The position numbers were made by a program, and so were the translations under genes. Below, one piece after another: positions 51,493-60,461 of a stretch of 64,000 nt of DNA. The notes under the pieces were generated by a model. The model made no database searches. It saw nothing but the letters and a program-made list of their open reading frames with translations, and was not told the origin of the DNA. The stretch's first letter is position 1, and each line of letters opens with the position of its first letter. Source of the DNA: Streptomyces hyaluromycini (GTDB taxonomy: Bacteria > Actinomycetota > Actinomycetes > Streptomycetales > Streptomycetaceae); assembly GCF_002217755.1 (NCBI RefSeq), contig NZ_BCFL01000028.1:1-64000 (forward strand). Direction: 5' to 3'.

Positions 51493-52167
51493 TCACCTGC
51501 CGCCCGGAGTGACCAGTCCCGTCTCGTAGGCGACGACCACCGCCTGGGCGCGGTCGCGCAGGGAGAGTTTGCCGAGGACGCGGGAGACATGGGTCTTGAC
51601 GGTGGCCTCGGAGAGGTGGAGGCGGGCGGCCAGGCCGGCGTTGGACAGGCCCTGGGCCAGCAGGCGCAGGACGTCGAGTTCACGCGGGGTGAGGTGGGCG
51701 AGGTCGCGGTGCAGGGCGGCGCTGTCGGTACCGGCCCGGGCGAACCGTTCGACGAGACGGCGGGTGATGGCGGGCGCCAGCAGCGCGTCCCCGGAGCGGA
51801 CCGTGCGGACGGCGGCCGTCAGGTGCTCGGGTGTGACGTCCTTGAGCAGAAAGCCGCTGGCCCCGGCGGACAGCGCCGCGTACACGTACCGGTCGAGGTC
51901 GAGGGTGGTCAGCATGAGGATACGCGGCGGGTCGGGGGCGGCGAGGATGCGGCGGGCCGCCTCCAGGCCGTCCAGTTCGGGCATCCGGATGTCCATCAGG
52001 ACGACGTCCGGCCGGGTGCGCCGTACCGCGTCCACGGCCTCGTGGCCGTCGGTGGCCTCGGCGACGACCTCGATGCCGTCGGCGGCGAGGATCAGCCGGA
52101 AGCCGGTGCGCACCAGTGCCTGGTCGTCCGCGACGACGACGCGCGGCGCACCCACCTGCGAACTCAC
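51493..52167 (-). CDS. NarL/LuxR family response regulator
   Basis: A 224-residue two-component regulator. The receiver domain has DDQALVRTG, the phospho-acceptor Asp in PDVVLMDIRMPELDG (about residue 57) and the LLKD switch region. The LuxR helix-turn-helix (about 160-215) reads LTPRELDVLRLLAQGLSNAG, then RLHLSEATVKTHVSRVLGKL. GGAGG precedes the GTG. The start overlaps the stop of a histidine-kinase remnant (GTGA), but that kinase is truncated, so this regulator has lost its local partner. Confidence 0.9.
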   Translation of the reverse strand: MSSQVGAPRVVVADDQALVRTGFRLILAADGIEVVAEATDGHEAVDAVRRTRPDVVLMDIRMPELDGLEAARRILAAPDPPRILMLTTLDLDRYVYAALSAGASGFLLKDVTPEHLTAAVRTVRSGDALLAPAITRRLVERFARAGTDSAALHRDLAHLTPRELDVLRLLAQGLSNAGLAARLHLSEATVKTHVSRVLGKLSLRDRAQAVVVAYETGLVTPGGR

Positions 52168-52490
52168 GTGCCCTCCAGGGGTATCAGGGCCCGGACCCGG
52201 TAACCGCCCAGCGGACGCGGCCCGTTGCTCAGGGTGCCGCCGTGCACGGCGAGCCGCTCGCGCAGCCCGAGCAGTCCGCGTCCGTTGCCCGTCGCGGCGG
52301 CCGGTCCGGGGGTGCCGCCGGAGTCGGTGACCTCGACGCGCAGTTCGTCCTCGCCGTAGTGGACGCGCACGACGGCACGCGAACCGGCCGCGTGCTTCAG
52401 GGTGTTGGTCCGTGCTTCCTGGACCACACGGTAGGCGGTCAGCTCGACCCCGCCCGGCAGCGGCCGGACCGTTCCGGAGACCGACAAGGT
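52164..52490 (-). pseudogene. Histidine kinase, C-terminal remnant
   Basis: Only about 108 C-terminal residues remain: VSGTVRPLPGGVELTAYRVV, then a TNTLKHAAGSRAVVRV N-box-like segment and GNGRGLLGLRERLAVHGGTL. This is the HATPase part of a NarL-partner (HisKA_3) kinase. The sensor, membrane and dimerisation regions are missing, cut at about 52485-52497 where an FtsX gene fragment on the opposite strand begins. The remaining frame still overlaps the response regulator start. Confidence 0.85.
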
Positions 52491-53328
52491 CGCCGGCGTG
52501 ACGGGCAGCGTGCCGGTGATCGCCTACGACGGCGACGCCTCCTGGGGCGGGTTCGTGATGGTGTCCGGGCGCTGGGTCCGGGCGGCCGGTGAGGCGGTGG
52601 TGGCCGCCCCGTTCCTGACCGCGAGCGGAGCCGAGGTGGGCGACACCGTCACCCTCACCGTGAACGGCTCCCCGGTGCGGACCCGGATCGTCGGCGAGGT
52701 CTTCGACGTCGGCGAGCAGGGCCTGCGGGTGTTCACGGACCTCGCGACGCTCCGGACCGCCGCCCCGGACCTGCACCCGACCGACCATTCCGTGCGGCTC
52801 ACCCGGGGCACCGACGCCGACGCGTACGTGAAACACCTGAACGCGGCCCTGAAGCCGCTCGGCGTCACGGCCACCGACACCAAGTCGGTCAACGGCAGCG
52901 ACGGTGCGCTCGCCCTCGACACGCTGGCGGCCGCACTCACCCTGATCCTGGTGGCGGTGGCCGGACTCGGCGTGCTCGGCGGGGTCGTCCTCGACACCCA
53001 TGAGCGCATCCGCGACCTGGGCATCCACAAGGCGCTCGGGATGACACCCCGGCAGACGGTGACACTGGTGATCGCCTCGGTCGTCCTGCCCGGCCTCGCG
53101 GGCGGCGCGCTCGGCGTCCCGCTGGGCCTCGCCGTGCACCGCGTCGTGATGCCCGCCATCGGCGACAGCGCCGGACTGCGCCTGCCCGACGTGGTCCTCG
53201 ACGTCTACCGGACACCCGAACTGCTCCTCCTCGCCCTGAGCGGCACGGCGATCGCGGTCCTCGGCGCGCTGCTCCCGGCGGGCTGGGCGGTCCGCGTCCG
53301 GACGGCGACGGCACTGCGCGCCGAGTAG
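52491..53328 (+). pseudogene. FtsX-like ABC permease, C-terminal remnant
   Basis: About 277 residues matching the C-terminal part of a MacB/FtsX-type permease: a periplasmic segment (VPVIAYDGDASWGGFVMVSG), then hydrophobic helices and GIHKALGMTPRQTVTLVIAS, the family cytosolic motif. Such proteins normally exceed 700 residues. The 5' part and its ATPase partner are missing. The gene has no promoter of its own and begins exactly where the kinase remnant starts on the other strand, so one deletion removed both 5' ends. Confidence 0.82.
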
Positions 53329-53408
53329 CCCAACGACCGGTTCTGGACGCGCCGGTGACAAGGCATGAGACTGAGGGGGTCCGCCGCCCCGGCCCCAGGA
53401 GGGTGACC

Positions 53409-53777
53409 ATGGCCGACACGACAGGGACGCCGCCGCGCGTCGAACTCACCCCGCAGGCCGCCGAACTGGTGCGCCGGCTGCACGCCGAGCACGGCCCGCT
53501 GATGTTCCACCAGTCCGGCGGCTGCTGCGACGGCAGCGCGCCCATGTGCTATCCGGACGGCGAGTTCCGCACCGGCGGCTCGGACGTACTGCTGGCCGAG
53601 CTGGCGGTGGACGGTGTCGAGCAGCCGGTCACCTTCTGGATGTCCCGCAGCCAGTACGAGGTGTGGAGCCACACCCGGCTGATCGTGGACGTGGTACCCG
53701 GACGGGGGAGCGGCTTCTCCCTGGAGGCACCCGAGGGGGTGCGTTTCCTCACCCGTTCTCGCGTAGTCGACGCCTAG
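53409..53777 (+). CDS. DUF779 family protein
   Basis: A 122-residue protein of the DUF779 family, recognised by GPLMFHQSGGCCDGSAPMCY (paired Cys, possible metal site) and YEVWSHTRLIVDVVPGRGSG. AGGAGG precedes the ATG at 53409. In many bacteria this gene accompanies aldehyde dehydrogenases; no such gene is adjacent here. The function is unknown. Confidence 0.85.
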   Translation: MADTTGTPPRVELTPQAAELVRRLHAEHGPLMFHQSGGCCDGSAPMCYPDGEFRTGGSDVLLAELAVDGVEQPVTFWMSRSQYEVWSHTRLIVDVVPGRGSGFSLEAPEGVRFLTRSRVVDA

Positions 53778-53852
53778 CAGCCCCGCCGGTCACTCTCGTC
53801 TGCTGCACTTCCCCCGAGTCCTGAGGAACTTGACGAGACATCAGGGGGTGCG

Positions 53853-55097
53853 GTGACGCATCGTCAGAGACGACTTGCAGCGACGACCCGAACTCTGTGC
53901 ACGATTCTCACCACGTCCGGCATGCTGGCCGGTGCGGCCCTCGCGGGGGCGGCACCGGCCGGCGCCGTGTCGGGCGCCGCCCGGCAGATCGCGTCCGGTG
54001 TCGCCTACCGGCAGTTCGACGTCCCGGCGGCCAAGGGCACGGTCCACGCCCATCTGCTGACCGTCGACCTGACCGATCCGCACGTCCACGTGGACCTGCT
54101 CTCCCCGGGTGCGGTGGCCGCACGGTCGCCGGTGTCCGCGATGGCGGACGCGGCGGGCGCGGTCGCGGGCGTGAACGGCGACTTCTTCAACATCAACGAG
54201 ACCCAGCACCCGGGCGTCGAGGCGACCGGCGCGAGCGTGGGTCCGGCGATCGCGCACGGCAAGGTGCTCAAGGCGGCGGTGCCGACGGCCCAGCGGTTCG
54301 GCCCGTCGCTGCCGCCGGGTACCGACACCACCGACGTCTTCGGCGTCGGCGTGGACCGCCGGGCCCGGCTCGACCGGCTGACGCTCGTCGGCACGGTCCG
54401 CACCCCCGACGCCACCCTGGCGCTGCGGGGCCTCAACCAGTACGCGCTGGCGCAGGGGTCCGTCGGGGCCTACACCGCCGCCTGGGGCCCGGCCTCCCGC
54501 AAGCGCGCCACCTGCGGCTCGGACACCGACCGGGCCGCCGGGTGCAGCACGGACACCTACGAGGTGCAGATCCGCGCCGGCAGGGTCGTCGCCGCGTCCG
54601 CCACCCCGGGCAGCGGTGCGATCGCCGCGGGTACGACCGTCCTGCTGGGCCGGGAGGCGGGCGCGGACAGGCTGCGCGCCCTCACCAAGGGCGAACGGGT
54701 CGCGGTGCGCGAGCGCATGATGGCGTCCGCCTCCTGGATCCGGTACCGCTTCGCGGTCGGCGGCTACCCGGTGCTGCGCGACGGCCAACCGCTGGCCGGG
54801 CTGAACGGCACCACCTCGGCCGTGCGCACGGCCGTCGGCTACGCGAACGGCGGGCGCAGGCTTCTGCTGCTGGCGCTGGACGGCGCGGTGGCCTACCGCA
54901 GCGGCATGACCATTGCCGAAGTGGCGGACGAGATGCGGCAGTTGGGAGCGGTCGACGCGTTCAGCCTGGACGGCGGCGGCTCCACGACGATGGTGGCCCG
55001 CACCGCGGGGGCGAAGACGGTGAGCGTGCTCAACCACCCGACCGACAGCCCGGAGCGCGCGGTGGCGAACGGGGTCGGGGTCTTCTGGAAACCCTGA
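53853..55097 (+). CDS. Secreted phosphodiester glycosidase family protein
   Basis: A 414-residue exported protein. The signal peptide has an Arg-rich start (THRQRRLAATTRT), a hydrophobic core and AGAAPAGAVSGA near residue 38. The NAGPA (phosphodiester glycosidase) domain follows, with AGVNGDFFNINETQHPGVEA (about 110) and AVDAFSLDGGGSTTMVARTA (about 370), the family's conserved Asp/Asn and DGGGS motifs. Members cleave GlcNAc-phosphodiester or act on cell-wall polymers. It ends at a terminator shared with the opposing small gene. Confidence 0.88.
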   Translation: MTHRQRRLAATTRTLCTILTTSGMLAGAALAGAAPAGAVSGAARQIASGVAYRQFDVPAAKGTVHAHLLTVDLTDPHVHVDLLSPGAVAARSPVSAMADAAGAVAGVNGDFFNINETQHPGVEATGASVGPAIAHGKVLKAAVPTAQRFGPSLPPGTDTTDVFGVGVDRRARLDRLTLVGTVRTPDATLALRGLNQYALAQGSVGAYTAAWGPASRKRATCGSDTDRAAGCSTDTYEVQIRAGRVVAASATPGSGAIAAGTTVLLGREAGADRLRALTKGERVAVRERMMASASWIRYRFAVGGYPVLRDGQPLAGLNGTTSAVRTAVGYANGGRRLLLLALDGAVAYRSGMTIAEVADEMRQLGAVDAFSLDGGGSTTMVARTAGAKTVSVLNHPTDSPERAVANGVGVFWKP

Positions 55098-55115
55098 GCG
55101 GACGGCTCAGGGTTT
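55089..55115. terminator. Bidirectional terminator over two stop codons
   Basis: AAACCCTGAGC and GCTCAGGGTTT form a perfect 11-bp stem with a 5-base loop, giving a T-run on each strand. It overlaps the stop codons of the glycosidase gene and of the convergent small membrane protein gene. Confidence 0.85.
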
Positions 55116-55301
55116 CAGACTGCTGACCAGATCGGCGGTCGCGGTGAGCCCGCTGGTGATGGTCGGCGCCATGCTGGTACTGGCCAGAAAGAACCCGAAC
55201 AGCATGCAGACCAGGGCGTGCGAGATCTTCAGCGCGCCCTGGCGCATGAAGATCACGGCCAGCAACAGGAGCAGCAGCACCACAGAGATGGAAACGGCCA
55301 T
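55107..55301 (-). CDS. Small two-helix membrane protein
   Basis: A 64-residue protein starting MAVSISVVLLLLLLAVIFMR, with a second hydrophobic segment ALVCMLFGFFLASTSMAPTI. GGAGGAGG lies just before the ATG at 55301; a longer frame upstream starts outside this ribosome site. Similar short proteins are frequent in Streptomyces, but I know no function. It is convergent with the glycosidase gene. Confidence 0.7.
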   Translation of the reverse strand: MAVSISVVLLLLLLAVIFMRQGALKISHALVCMLFGFFLASTSMAPTITSGLTATADLVSSLKP

Positions 55302-55403
55302 CGCGAACCTCCTCCGCCACGCCCGTTTCAGGGCGTTCGGCCGCAAGTGTGGCGTAGCGGAGGGTTGGCCCGTGCGGTTGACACGACCCCCGTTCGAGTG
55401 GTG

Positions 55404-56267
55404 TTACGACGCCGCGCGGGCGTCCAGGAAGGTCTCCAGGCCGGCCAGGTCGTCGGTGTTGAAGTAGTCGATACCGGCGGTGAACAGCTCGCCCCACAGC
55501 GCGTCACGGGCGGGGCCGGCCAGGTCGGGGGTGTTCCAGAAGCGCACCGTCTGACCGTGCGCGTGCGCCTGGCCGATGATGTCGCGCAGCTTCTGCCGCT
55601 CGGCGTCGGGGAACGCGCCCTCGCCGAGCCAGGTGAAGTTGAGCTGCCAGTTGTCGCTGATCAGCGGGACGAAGGAGGCGGGCGCCGAGGTGCCGAGGTC
55701 GGTGAGCCGGCCGTCGTAGAAGGCCCGGCGCACGCTCTGTGCCTCCATCGGTGTGCGGGCGGCACGGTCACCGGAGATGACGTTGGTGACCGCACCGGGG
55801 ACGACCCGGCCGTGGCGGTACGTCGTGAACAGGTGCGGGTAGCGCCGCAGATGCCGGTCGAGCTCCAGGTACGTCGAGGAGCCCTCGGTCTTGATGTCGA
55901 TCAGCAGTTGCAGCGGCCTGCGCCAACCGCGGTACACGGAGCCGTGGTTGGCCTCGACGATCGCGGCCAGCGGGTCGAGGTAGAGGGATTCGAGGGTGCG
56001 GCTCGGGTCGAGGTCGTCCGCGGTGTGACCGATCAGCAACTGGTCGTCGACGAGGAAGATGTCGGCCTCGACACTGCCGAAACGGTGGTCCAGGGCGTCG
56101 TGGAGGGGGTGGGTGTGCTCGTAGTCGTTGTGGGCGTGGGCACGCCACAGCGGCCGCCGGCTTCGGTGACCGCCGCCCGCCCACGCTTGCGCGCCGGGCA
56201 GCACGACGGCACCGGCGAGGGCGGCACCGAGGGTGGTGAGGGCTCTGCGACGGGTGGTGAGGGCCAT
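55404..56267 (-). CDS. Secreted phosphodiesterase (GDPD/PI-PLC-like)
   Basis: A 287-residue exported protein. The N-terminus ALTTRRRALTTLGAALAGAV is a Tat-type signal. The domain has WRAHAHNDYEHTHPLHDALD, a family opening with the catalytic His, then FGSVEADIFLVDDQLLIGHT and PLQLLIDIKTEGSSTY with metal-binding acidic residues. This places it in the PI-PLC/glycerophosphodiesterase-like TIM-barrel group. GGGAGG precedes the ATG at 56267. It probably releases polar head groups from phospholipid derivatives outside the cell. Confidence 0.85.
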   Translation of the reverse strand: MALTTRRRALTTLGAALAGAVVLPGAQAWAGGGHRSRRPLWRAHAHNDYEHTHPLHDALDHRFGSVEADIFLVDDQLLIGHTADDLDPSRTLESLYLDPLAAIVEANHGSVYRGWRRPLQLLIDIKTEGSSTYLELDRHLRRYPHLFTTYRHGRVVPGAVTNVISGDRAARTPMEAQSVRRAFYDGRLTDLGTSAPASFVPLISDNWQLNFTWLGEGAFPDAERQKLRDIIGQAHAHGQTVRFWNTPDLAGPARDALWGELFTAGIDYFNTDDLAGLETFLDARAAS

Positions 56268-56394
56268 GCTCTGCCTCCCTTGTAGGGCCATGAGGGACCG
56301 AAGGGAGTATGCGTTCGAACAGAGCCCAATTGATGCATCTGCGCAGGGAGTTGGCTGGACTGCCACCCCCGGTTCATTTCATCGAGACCCCGAC

Positions 56395-56462
56395 ACAGGC
56401 GCCCCGAAAGGGGCGCGGGGAACTGCGCGACCAGCCCCCACGCACCCGCAGTCGACGACCGA
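56395..56462. repeat. Dispersed Streptomyces-type repeat, intact copy
   Basis: GGCGCCCC-GAAA-GGGGCGC hairpin, then GGGGAACTGCGCGACCAGCC and GCACCCGCAGTCGACGACC. The same sequence in reverse orientation, but interrupted, is at about 26897-26992. It lies just beyond the acyl-CoA dehydrogenase stop and may act as its terminator. Confidence 0.7.
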
Positions 56463-56465
56463 AAT

Positions 56466-57557
56466 TCACGGCGCCTGAAGATCCACCAGTACGCCCAGGG
56501 CCTCCCGATGCACCCCCGCCGTACCGAAGGCGATCGAATCAGCCTTGGCCCGCTTCAGATAAAGGTGAATCGGATGTTCCCAGGTCATCCCGATCCCCGC
56601 ATGCAACTGCAGCGCCTCCTCGGCAGCATGCACGGCAACCGGCGCCGCATAGGCCTGCGCAACGGCCACCAACACCTCGGCATCCTCACCGGAGGCCAGC
56701 GCGTCGGCGGCGCCCCGCGCAGCGGCCCGCAGGTTGACGACCTCCAGCCACAGCTGCGCCAGCCGGTGCTTGATCGCCTGGAACCCGCCCACCGGCCGGT
56801 TGAACTGCTTGCGCTCCTTGAGATACCGCACGGTCTCGGTCAACGCCCACTCGGCGACGCCGAACTGCTCGGAGGCCAGCAGCCCGGCCCCGGCCCGCAG
56901 CGCACGCCGTACCGCGGGCTCCGCGTCGCCCACGCGGCGCCCCGCCGCCCCGTCCAGGGTCACCGTGGCGAGCGGCCGGGTCAGGTCGAAGGACACCTGC
57001 GGGGTGACGGTCACGGCGCCCGCCTCGACCGCGTACAGCCCGCCGTCGTCCCCGGGCACCAGCAGCACGTCCGCGGCGACCGCGTCCGCGATCCCGGTCA
57101 GCTCACCGTGCAGGCGACCGTCTTCGACGCGTACGGCGGTGAACGCGGCCCCCGGGGCCAGGTGCAGGCCCACAGCCAGTGCCCCGACGGTCCGCCCGGA
57201 CGCCAGCTTCCCGAGCAGCTCCTGGTCACCGCAGGCCAGCAGCGCTTCGGTCGCCACCACGGCGCTGGTCAGATACGGCACGGGCGCCACCGCCCGCCCC
57301 AGCTCCTCCAGGACGACGGCGACTTCGCGGTGCGAGGCACCCTGGCCGCCCAGCTTCTCCGGCACCAGCAGCCCGGCCAGCCCCATGTCCTCGGTGAGGG
57401 CCTTCCAGGCGGCCGCGTCGTGCGGGACGTCCGACTCGGTGCGGGCGATGACGCCCGGCGCGTCGCAGTGGTCGGCGAGCAGATCCCGCACCGCGGCCCG
57501 CAGCGCCTCTTCCTCCTCCGAGTACAGAAGGTCGGGCTGGGTGCTCTGCGTTGTCAT
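56466..57557 (-). CDS. Acyl-CoA dehydrogenase family protein
   Basis: A 363-residue acyl-CoA dehydrogenase. N-terminal helices (YSEEEEALRAAVRDLLADHC) are followed by the beta domain and the C-terminal QFNRPVGGFQAIKHRLAQLW and LQLHAGIGMTWEHPIHLYLK blocks. ATG at 57557 overlaps the stop of the preceding acyl-CoA dehydrogenase (ATGA), so the two are coupled; such pairs often form a heteromeric enzyme. A usual catalytic Glu at the IVYG-type site is not obvious. The substrate is probably a complex acyl or steroid side-chain CoA. Confidence 0.85.
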   Translation of the reverse strand: MTTQSTQPDLLYSEEEEALRAAVRDLLADHCDAPGVIARTESDVPHDAAAWKALTEDMGLAGLLVPEKLGGQGASHREVAVVLEELGRAVAPVPYLTSAVVATEALLACGDQELLGKLASGRTVGALAVGLHLAPGAAFTAVRVEDGRLHGELTGIADAVAADVLLVPGDDGGLYAVEAGAVTVTPQVSFDLTRPLATVTLDGAAGRRVGDAEPAVRRALRAGAGLLASEQFGVAEWALTETVRYLKERKQFNRPVGGFQAIKHRLAQLWLEVVNLRAAARGAADALASGEDAEVLVAVAQAYAAPVAVHAAEEALQLHAGIGMTWEHPIHLYLKRAKADSIAFGTAGVHREALGVLVDLQAP

Positions 57558-58735
57558 CGGGCGAGGTCCTTCCATGCGACGTCCTTGTCGGTGCGCGGCT
57601 CCGAGGGCAGGCCCAGGACGCGCTCGGCGACGATGTTCAGCAGGACCTCGCTGGTCCCGCCCTCGATGCTGTTGCCCTTGGCACGGAGGTAGCGGTAGCC
57701 GGCGTCGCGGCCGACGAAGTCCACCAGTTCGGGCCGGCGCATGGTCCAGTCGTCGTACAACAGGCCTTCCTCGCCGCGGAGTTCGATCTCAAGGCCGCTG
57801 ATCTCCTGGTTGAGGCGGGCGAAGGCGAGCTTCATGCCGGCGCCCTCGGGGCCGGGCTGGCCGGCGACGAGCTGCTGGCGCAGCCGTTCGGCGGTGAGCC
57901 GGGCGACCTCGGACTCGACCCACAGCTTCAGCAGCCGCTGGTGCAGGTCGTGGGTGCGCAGTTCGGGGCGTTCGCGCCAGGTCTTCACGACCGGGCCGAT
58001 CATGCCGCCCTCGCGGGGCAGCCGCATGCCGCCGATGGCGACGCGCTCGTTGTTGAGGGTGGTCTGCGCGACCCGCCAGCCGTCGCCGATCGCGCCGAGG
58101 CGGCGGGAGTCGGGGATGCGGACGTCGGTGAGGAAGACCTCGTTGAACTCGGCCTCGCCGGTGACCTGCCGCAGCGGCCGGACGTCCACGCCCGGGTCGG
58201 TCATGTCGCAGATGAAGTAGGTGATGCCCGCGTGCTTGGGCACGTTCGGGTCGGTGCGGGCGATGAGGATGGCCCAGCGGGAGTTGTGCGCGCCGGAGGT
58301 CCACACCTTCTGCCCGTTGACGACCCAGTCGTCGCCCTCCCGGACGGCCCGGGTGCCCAGCGCGGCCAGGTCGGAGCCGGCGCCCGGCTCGCTGAACAGC
58401 TGGCACCAGACCTCCTCCCCGATCCACAGCGGTCGCAGATAGCGCTGCTTCTGCTCCTCCGTGCCGTACTTGAGGATGGTCGGCGCGGCCATGCCGAGCC
58501 CGATGCCGTTGCGGCGCGAGTCGTTGTCGGGGGCGCCCGCGGCCTCCAGCGCCGCGTCCACGACGACCTGGAGGGAGCGCGGGGCGCCGAGGCCGCCGAG
58601 GCCCTCCGGGTAGTGCACCCAGGCGAGTCCCGCGTCGAAGCGGGCCTTGAGGAAGTCGAGCTTCCCGGTCGTGGCGGGCGGGTGTGCGGCCAGCAACTCG
58701 GCTGTGCGGCGCTCCAGTTCGGCAGCGTCGGTCAT
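57554..58735 (-). CDS. Acyl-CoA dehydrogenase
   Basis: A 393-residue acyl-CoA dehydrogenase. CQLFSEPGAGSDLAALGTRA and WVVNGQKVWTSGAHNSRWAI are the FAD-binding signature blocks; the C-terminus has YLRAKGNSIEGGTSEVLLNI, the pattern of FadE17/26-like actinobacterial enzymes. Its start overlaps the stop of the quinone-reductase-like gene and its stop overlaps the next acyl-CoA dehydrogenase gene. Three genes are therefore translationally coupled. Confidence 0.9.
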   Translation of the reverse strand: MTDAAELERRTAELLAAHPPATTGKLDFLKARFDAGLAWVHYPEGLGGLGAPRSLQVVVDAALEAAGAPDNDSRRNGIGLGMAAPTILKYGTEEQKQRYLRPLWIGEEVWCQLFSEPGAGSDLAALGTRAVREGDDWVVNGQKVWTSGAHNSRWAILIARTDPNVPKHAGITYFICDMTDPGVDVRPLRQVTGEAEFNEVFLTDVRIPDSRRLGAIGDGWRVAQTTLNNERVAIGGMRLPREGGMIGPVVKTWRERPELRTHDLHQRLLKLWVESEVARLTAERLRQQLVAGQPGPEGAGMKLAFARLNQEISGLEIELRGEEGLLYDDWTMRRPELVDFVGRDAGYRYLRAKGNSIEGGTSEVLLNIVAERVLGLPSEPRTDKDVAWKDLAR

Positions 58736-59700
58736 GCTGCGGCTCCCTTCGGTACGACGGTGACCCGGCCGGTGGTGACGCCGTCGCCGACCCGCTGCAC
58801 GGCCGCCGCGGCCTCGGACAGCGGGACCCGCTCGCTCACCAGGGGCTTGATGGCGCCCTTGGCGGCCAGCTCGGTGAGCTGCTGGTGGCAGTGCAGGATC
58901 AGCTTGGGGTTCTTGGTGGCGTACAGGCCCCAGTGCAGGCCCTGGATGGAGTAGTTCTTCACCAGGGCGTGGTTGAGCGCCGGGCTCGGGATGATGCCGC
59001 TGGCGAAGCCGACGACCACGATCCGGCCCTCGAAGGCGACCACCTTGGTGGACTGGGTGTAGGCCTCGCCGCCGACCGGGTCGTAGATCACGTCGGCGCC
59101 GCGGCCACCGGTGGCCTCCTTGACGGCGGCGACGACGTCCTCGGTGCGCCGGTCGATGACGACGTCACAGCCCTGTTCCCGGGCCACGGCGGCCTTGTCG
59201 GCGCCGCCGACCACGCCGATCACCCTCGCGCCGGCCGCCTTGCCGAGCTGGACGGCCGCGCTGCCGACCCCGCCGGCGGCGGCGTGCACGAGCAGGGTCT
59301 CGCCGGCCTGGAGGGCCGCCCGGCGGTGCAGTCCGAACCAGCCCGTCTGGTAGCCGATGTGCAGCGCGGCGGCCTCGGCGTCGTCCAGCGCGTCCGGGGC
59401 GGGCAGCAGCGCGGCGGCGTCCGCGACCGCGTACTCGGCGAAGCCGCCGTGCGGCAGCGCGGGGTTGGCGATCACCCGGCGTCCGTCCTCGGTCTCTCCG
59501 CAGATCTCCACCCCAGGGGTGAACGGCAGCGGCGGGCGTACCTGGTAGTGCCCCCGGCACATCAGGACATCGGGGAAGTTGATGTTGGCGGCACGCACCC
59601 TGAGCAGCACCTGGCCGTCGCCGGGCGTGGGCAGCTCCACCTCCTGGAGCCGCATCACCTCGCTCGGCTCGCCGTTCTCGTGCACTTGCCATGCCTGCAT
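58732..59700 (-). CDS. NADPH:quinone oxidoreductase-like MDR protein
   Basis: A 322-residue zinc-independent medium-chain dehydrogenase of the quinone oxidoreductase type. It has ANINFPDVLMCRGHYQVRPP, no structural zinc Cys cluster, and the NADPH site LVHAAAGGVGSAAVQLGKAA. GGAGG lies seven bases before the ATG at 59700. It is the first gene of the coupled operon with two acyl-CoA dehydrogenases, so it may act as an enoyl or quinone reductase in the same breakdown route. The XRE-cupin regulator just upstream may control it. Confidence 0.88.
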   Translation of the reverse strand: MQAWQVHENGEPSEVMRLQEVELPTPGDGQVLLRVRAANINFPDVLMCRGHYQVRPPLPFTPGVEICGETEDGRRVIANPALPHGGFAEYAVADAAALLPAPDALDDAEAAALHIGYQTGWFGLHRRAALQAGETLLVHAAAGGVGSAAVQLGKAAGARVIGVVGGADKAAVAREQGCDVVIDRRTEDVVAAVKEATGGRGADVIYDPVGGEAYTQSTKVVAFEGRIVVVGFASGIIPSPALNHALVKNYSIQGLHWGLYATKNPKLILHCHQQLTELAAKGAIKPLVSERVPLSEAAAAVQRVGDGVTTGRVTVVPKGAAA

Positions 59701-59810
59701 GCGGTGCCTCCACGGGACTGCGTCGACTGCGTCGTCTGACCGGGGTCCACCGCATACTAAGCGGTCGCTTGCCATCCAGGGAACAGCCGCCCGGGGGAAC
59801 GCCGGATTCG

Positions 59811-60383
59811 TCACGTCCTCTTCGGCCGCGCCCGCACGTGCATCCGCTCTCCCTGCGGCCCGAACAGGCTGAGGAACTCCACCGGCCCCTCCCCCGTCGA
59901 CCCGAACCAGTGCGGCACCCGGGTGTCGAACTCGGCCGCCTCCCCCGCCCCCAGCACCACGTCATGGTCACCGAGCACCAGCCGCAGCTTCCCGGACAGC
60001 ACGTACAGCCACTCGTAGCCCTCATGGGTACGCGGCTCGGGTTCGAGTTTCCGTTTCGGTTCGACCACCTTGAAGGCCTGCAGGCCGCCGGGCTGCCGGG
60101 TGAGCGGCAGGAAGGTGCGGCCGTACCGCTCCATCGGCTTGGCCCGCACCCGGGGGTCGCCGGCCGGCGGGGCGCCGACCAGTTCGTCCAGGGGCACCTG
60201 GTGGGCCTGGGCGATCGGCAGCAGCAGCTCCAGGCTGGGCTTGCGCAGCCCGGACTCCAGCCGGGAGAGGGTGCTGACCGAGATGCCGGTGGTCTCGGAG
60301 AGGGCGGCGAGGGTGACCTCCCGCTCCTTGCGGAGCCGGCGCAGCCGGGGTCCCACGCCTGCGAGGACGTCGTCCGTAGTCAT
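59811..60383 (-). CDS. XRE family regulator with cupin sensor domain
   Basis: A 190-residue regulator. The helix-turn-helix (about residues 10-65) has LAALSETTGISVSTLSRLES. The cupin_2 domain (about 105-185) has THEGYEWLYVLSGKLRLVLG and TRVPHWFGSTGEGPVEFLSL. It is divergent from a fragment of an FAD-dependent oxidoreductase, a neighbour commonly paired with this regulator type in Streptomyces. It may also influence the downstream oxidative operon. Confidence 0.88.
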   Translation of the reverse strand: MTTDDVLAGVGPRLRRLRKEREVTLAALSETTGISVSTLSRLESGLRKPSLELLLPIAQAHQVPLDELVGAPPAGDPRVRAKPMERYGRTFLPLTRQPGGLQAFKVVEPKRKLEPEPRTHEGYEWLYVLSGKLRLVLGDHDVVLGAGEAAEFDTRVPHWFGSTGEGPVEFLSLFGPQGERMHVRARPKRT

Positions 60384-60461
60384 GCCTGCATTGCAGTTTC
60401 GGCAAAGACGTTTGTCAATCCGGCAGCGGCGGGGCGACCCTCGGCCGCGGAGGTGGTCACC

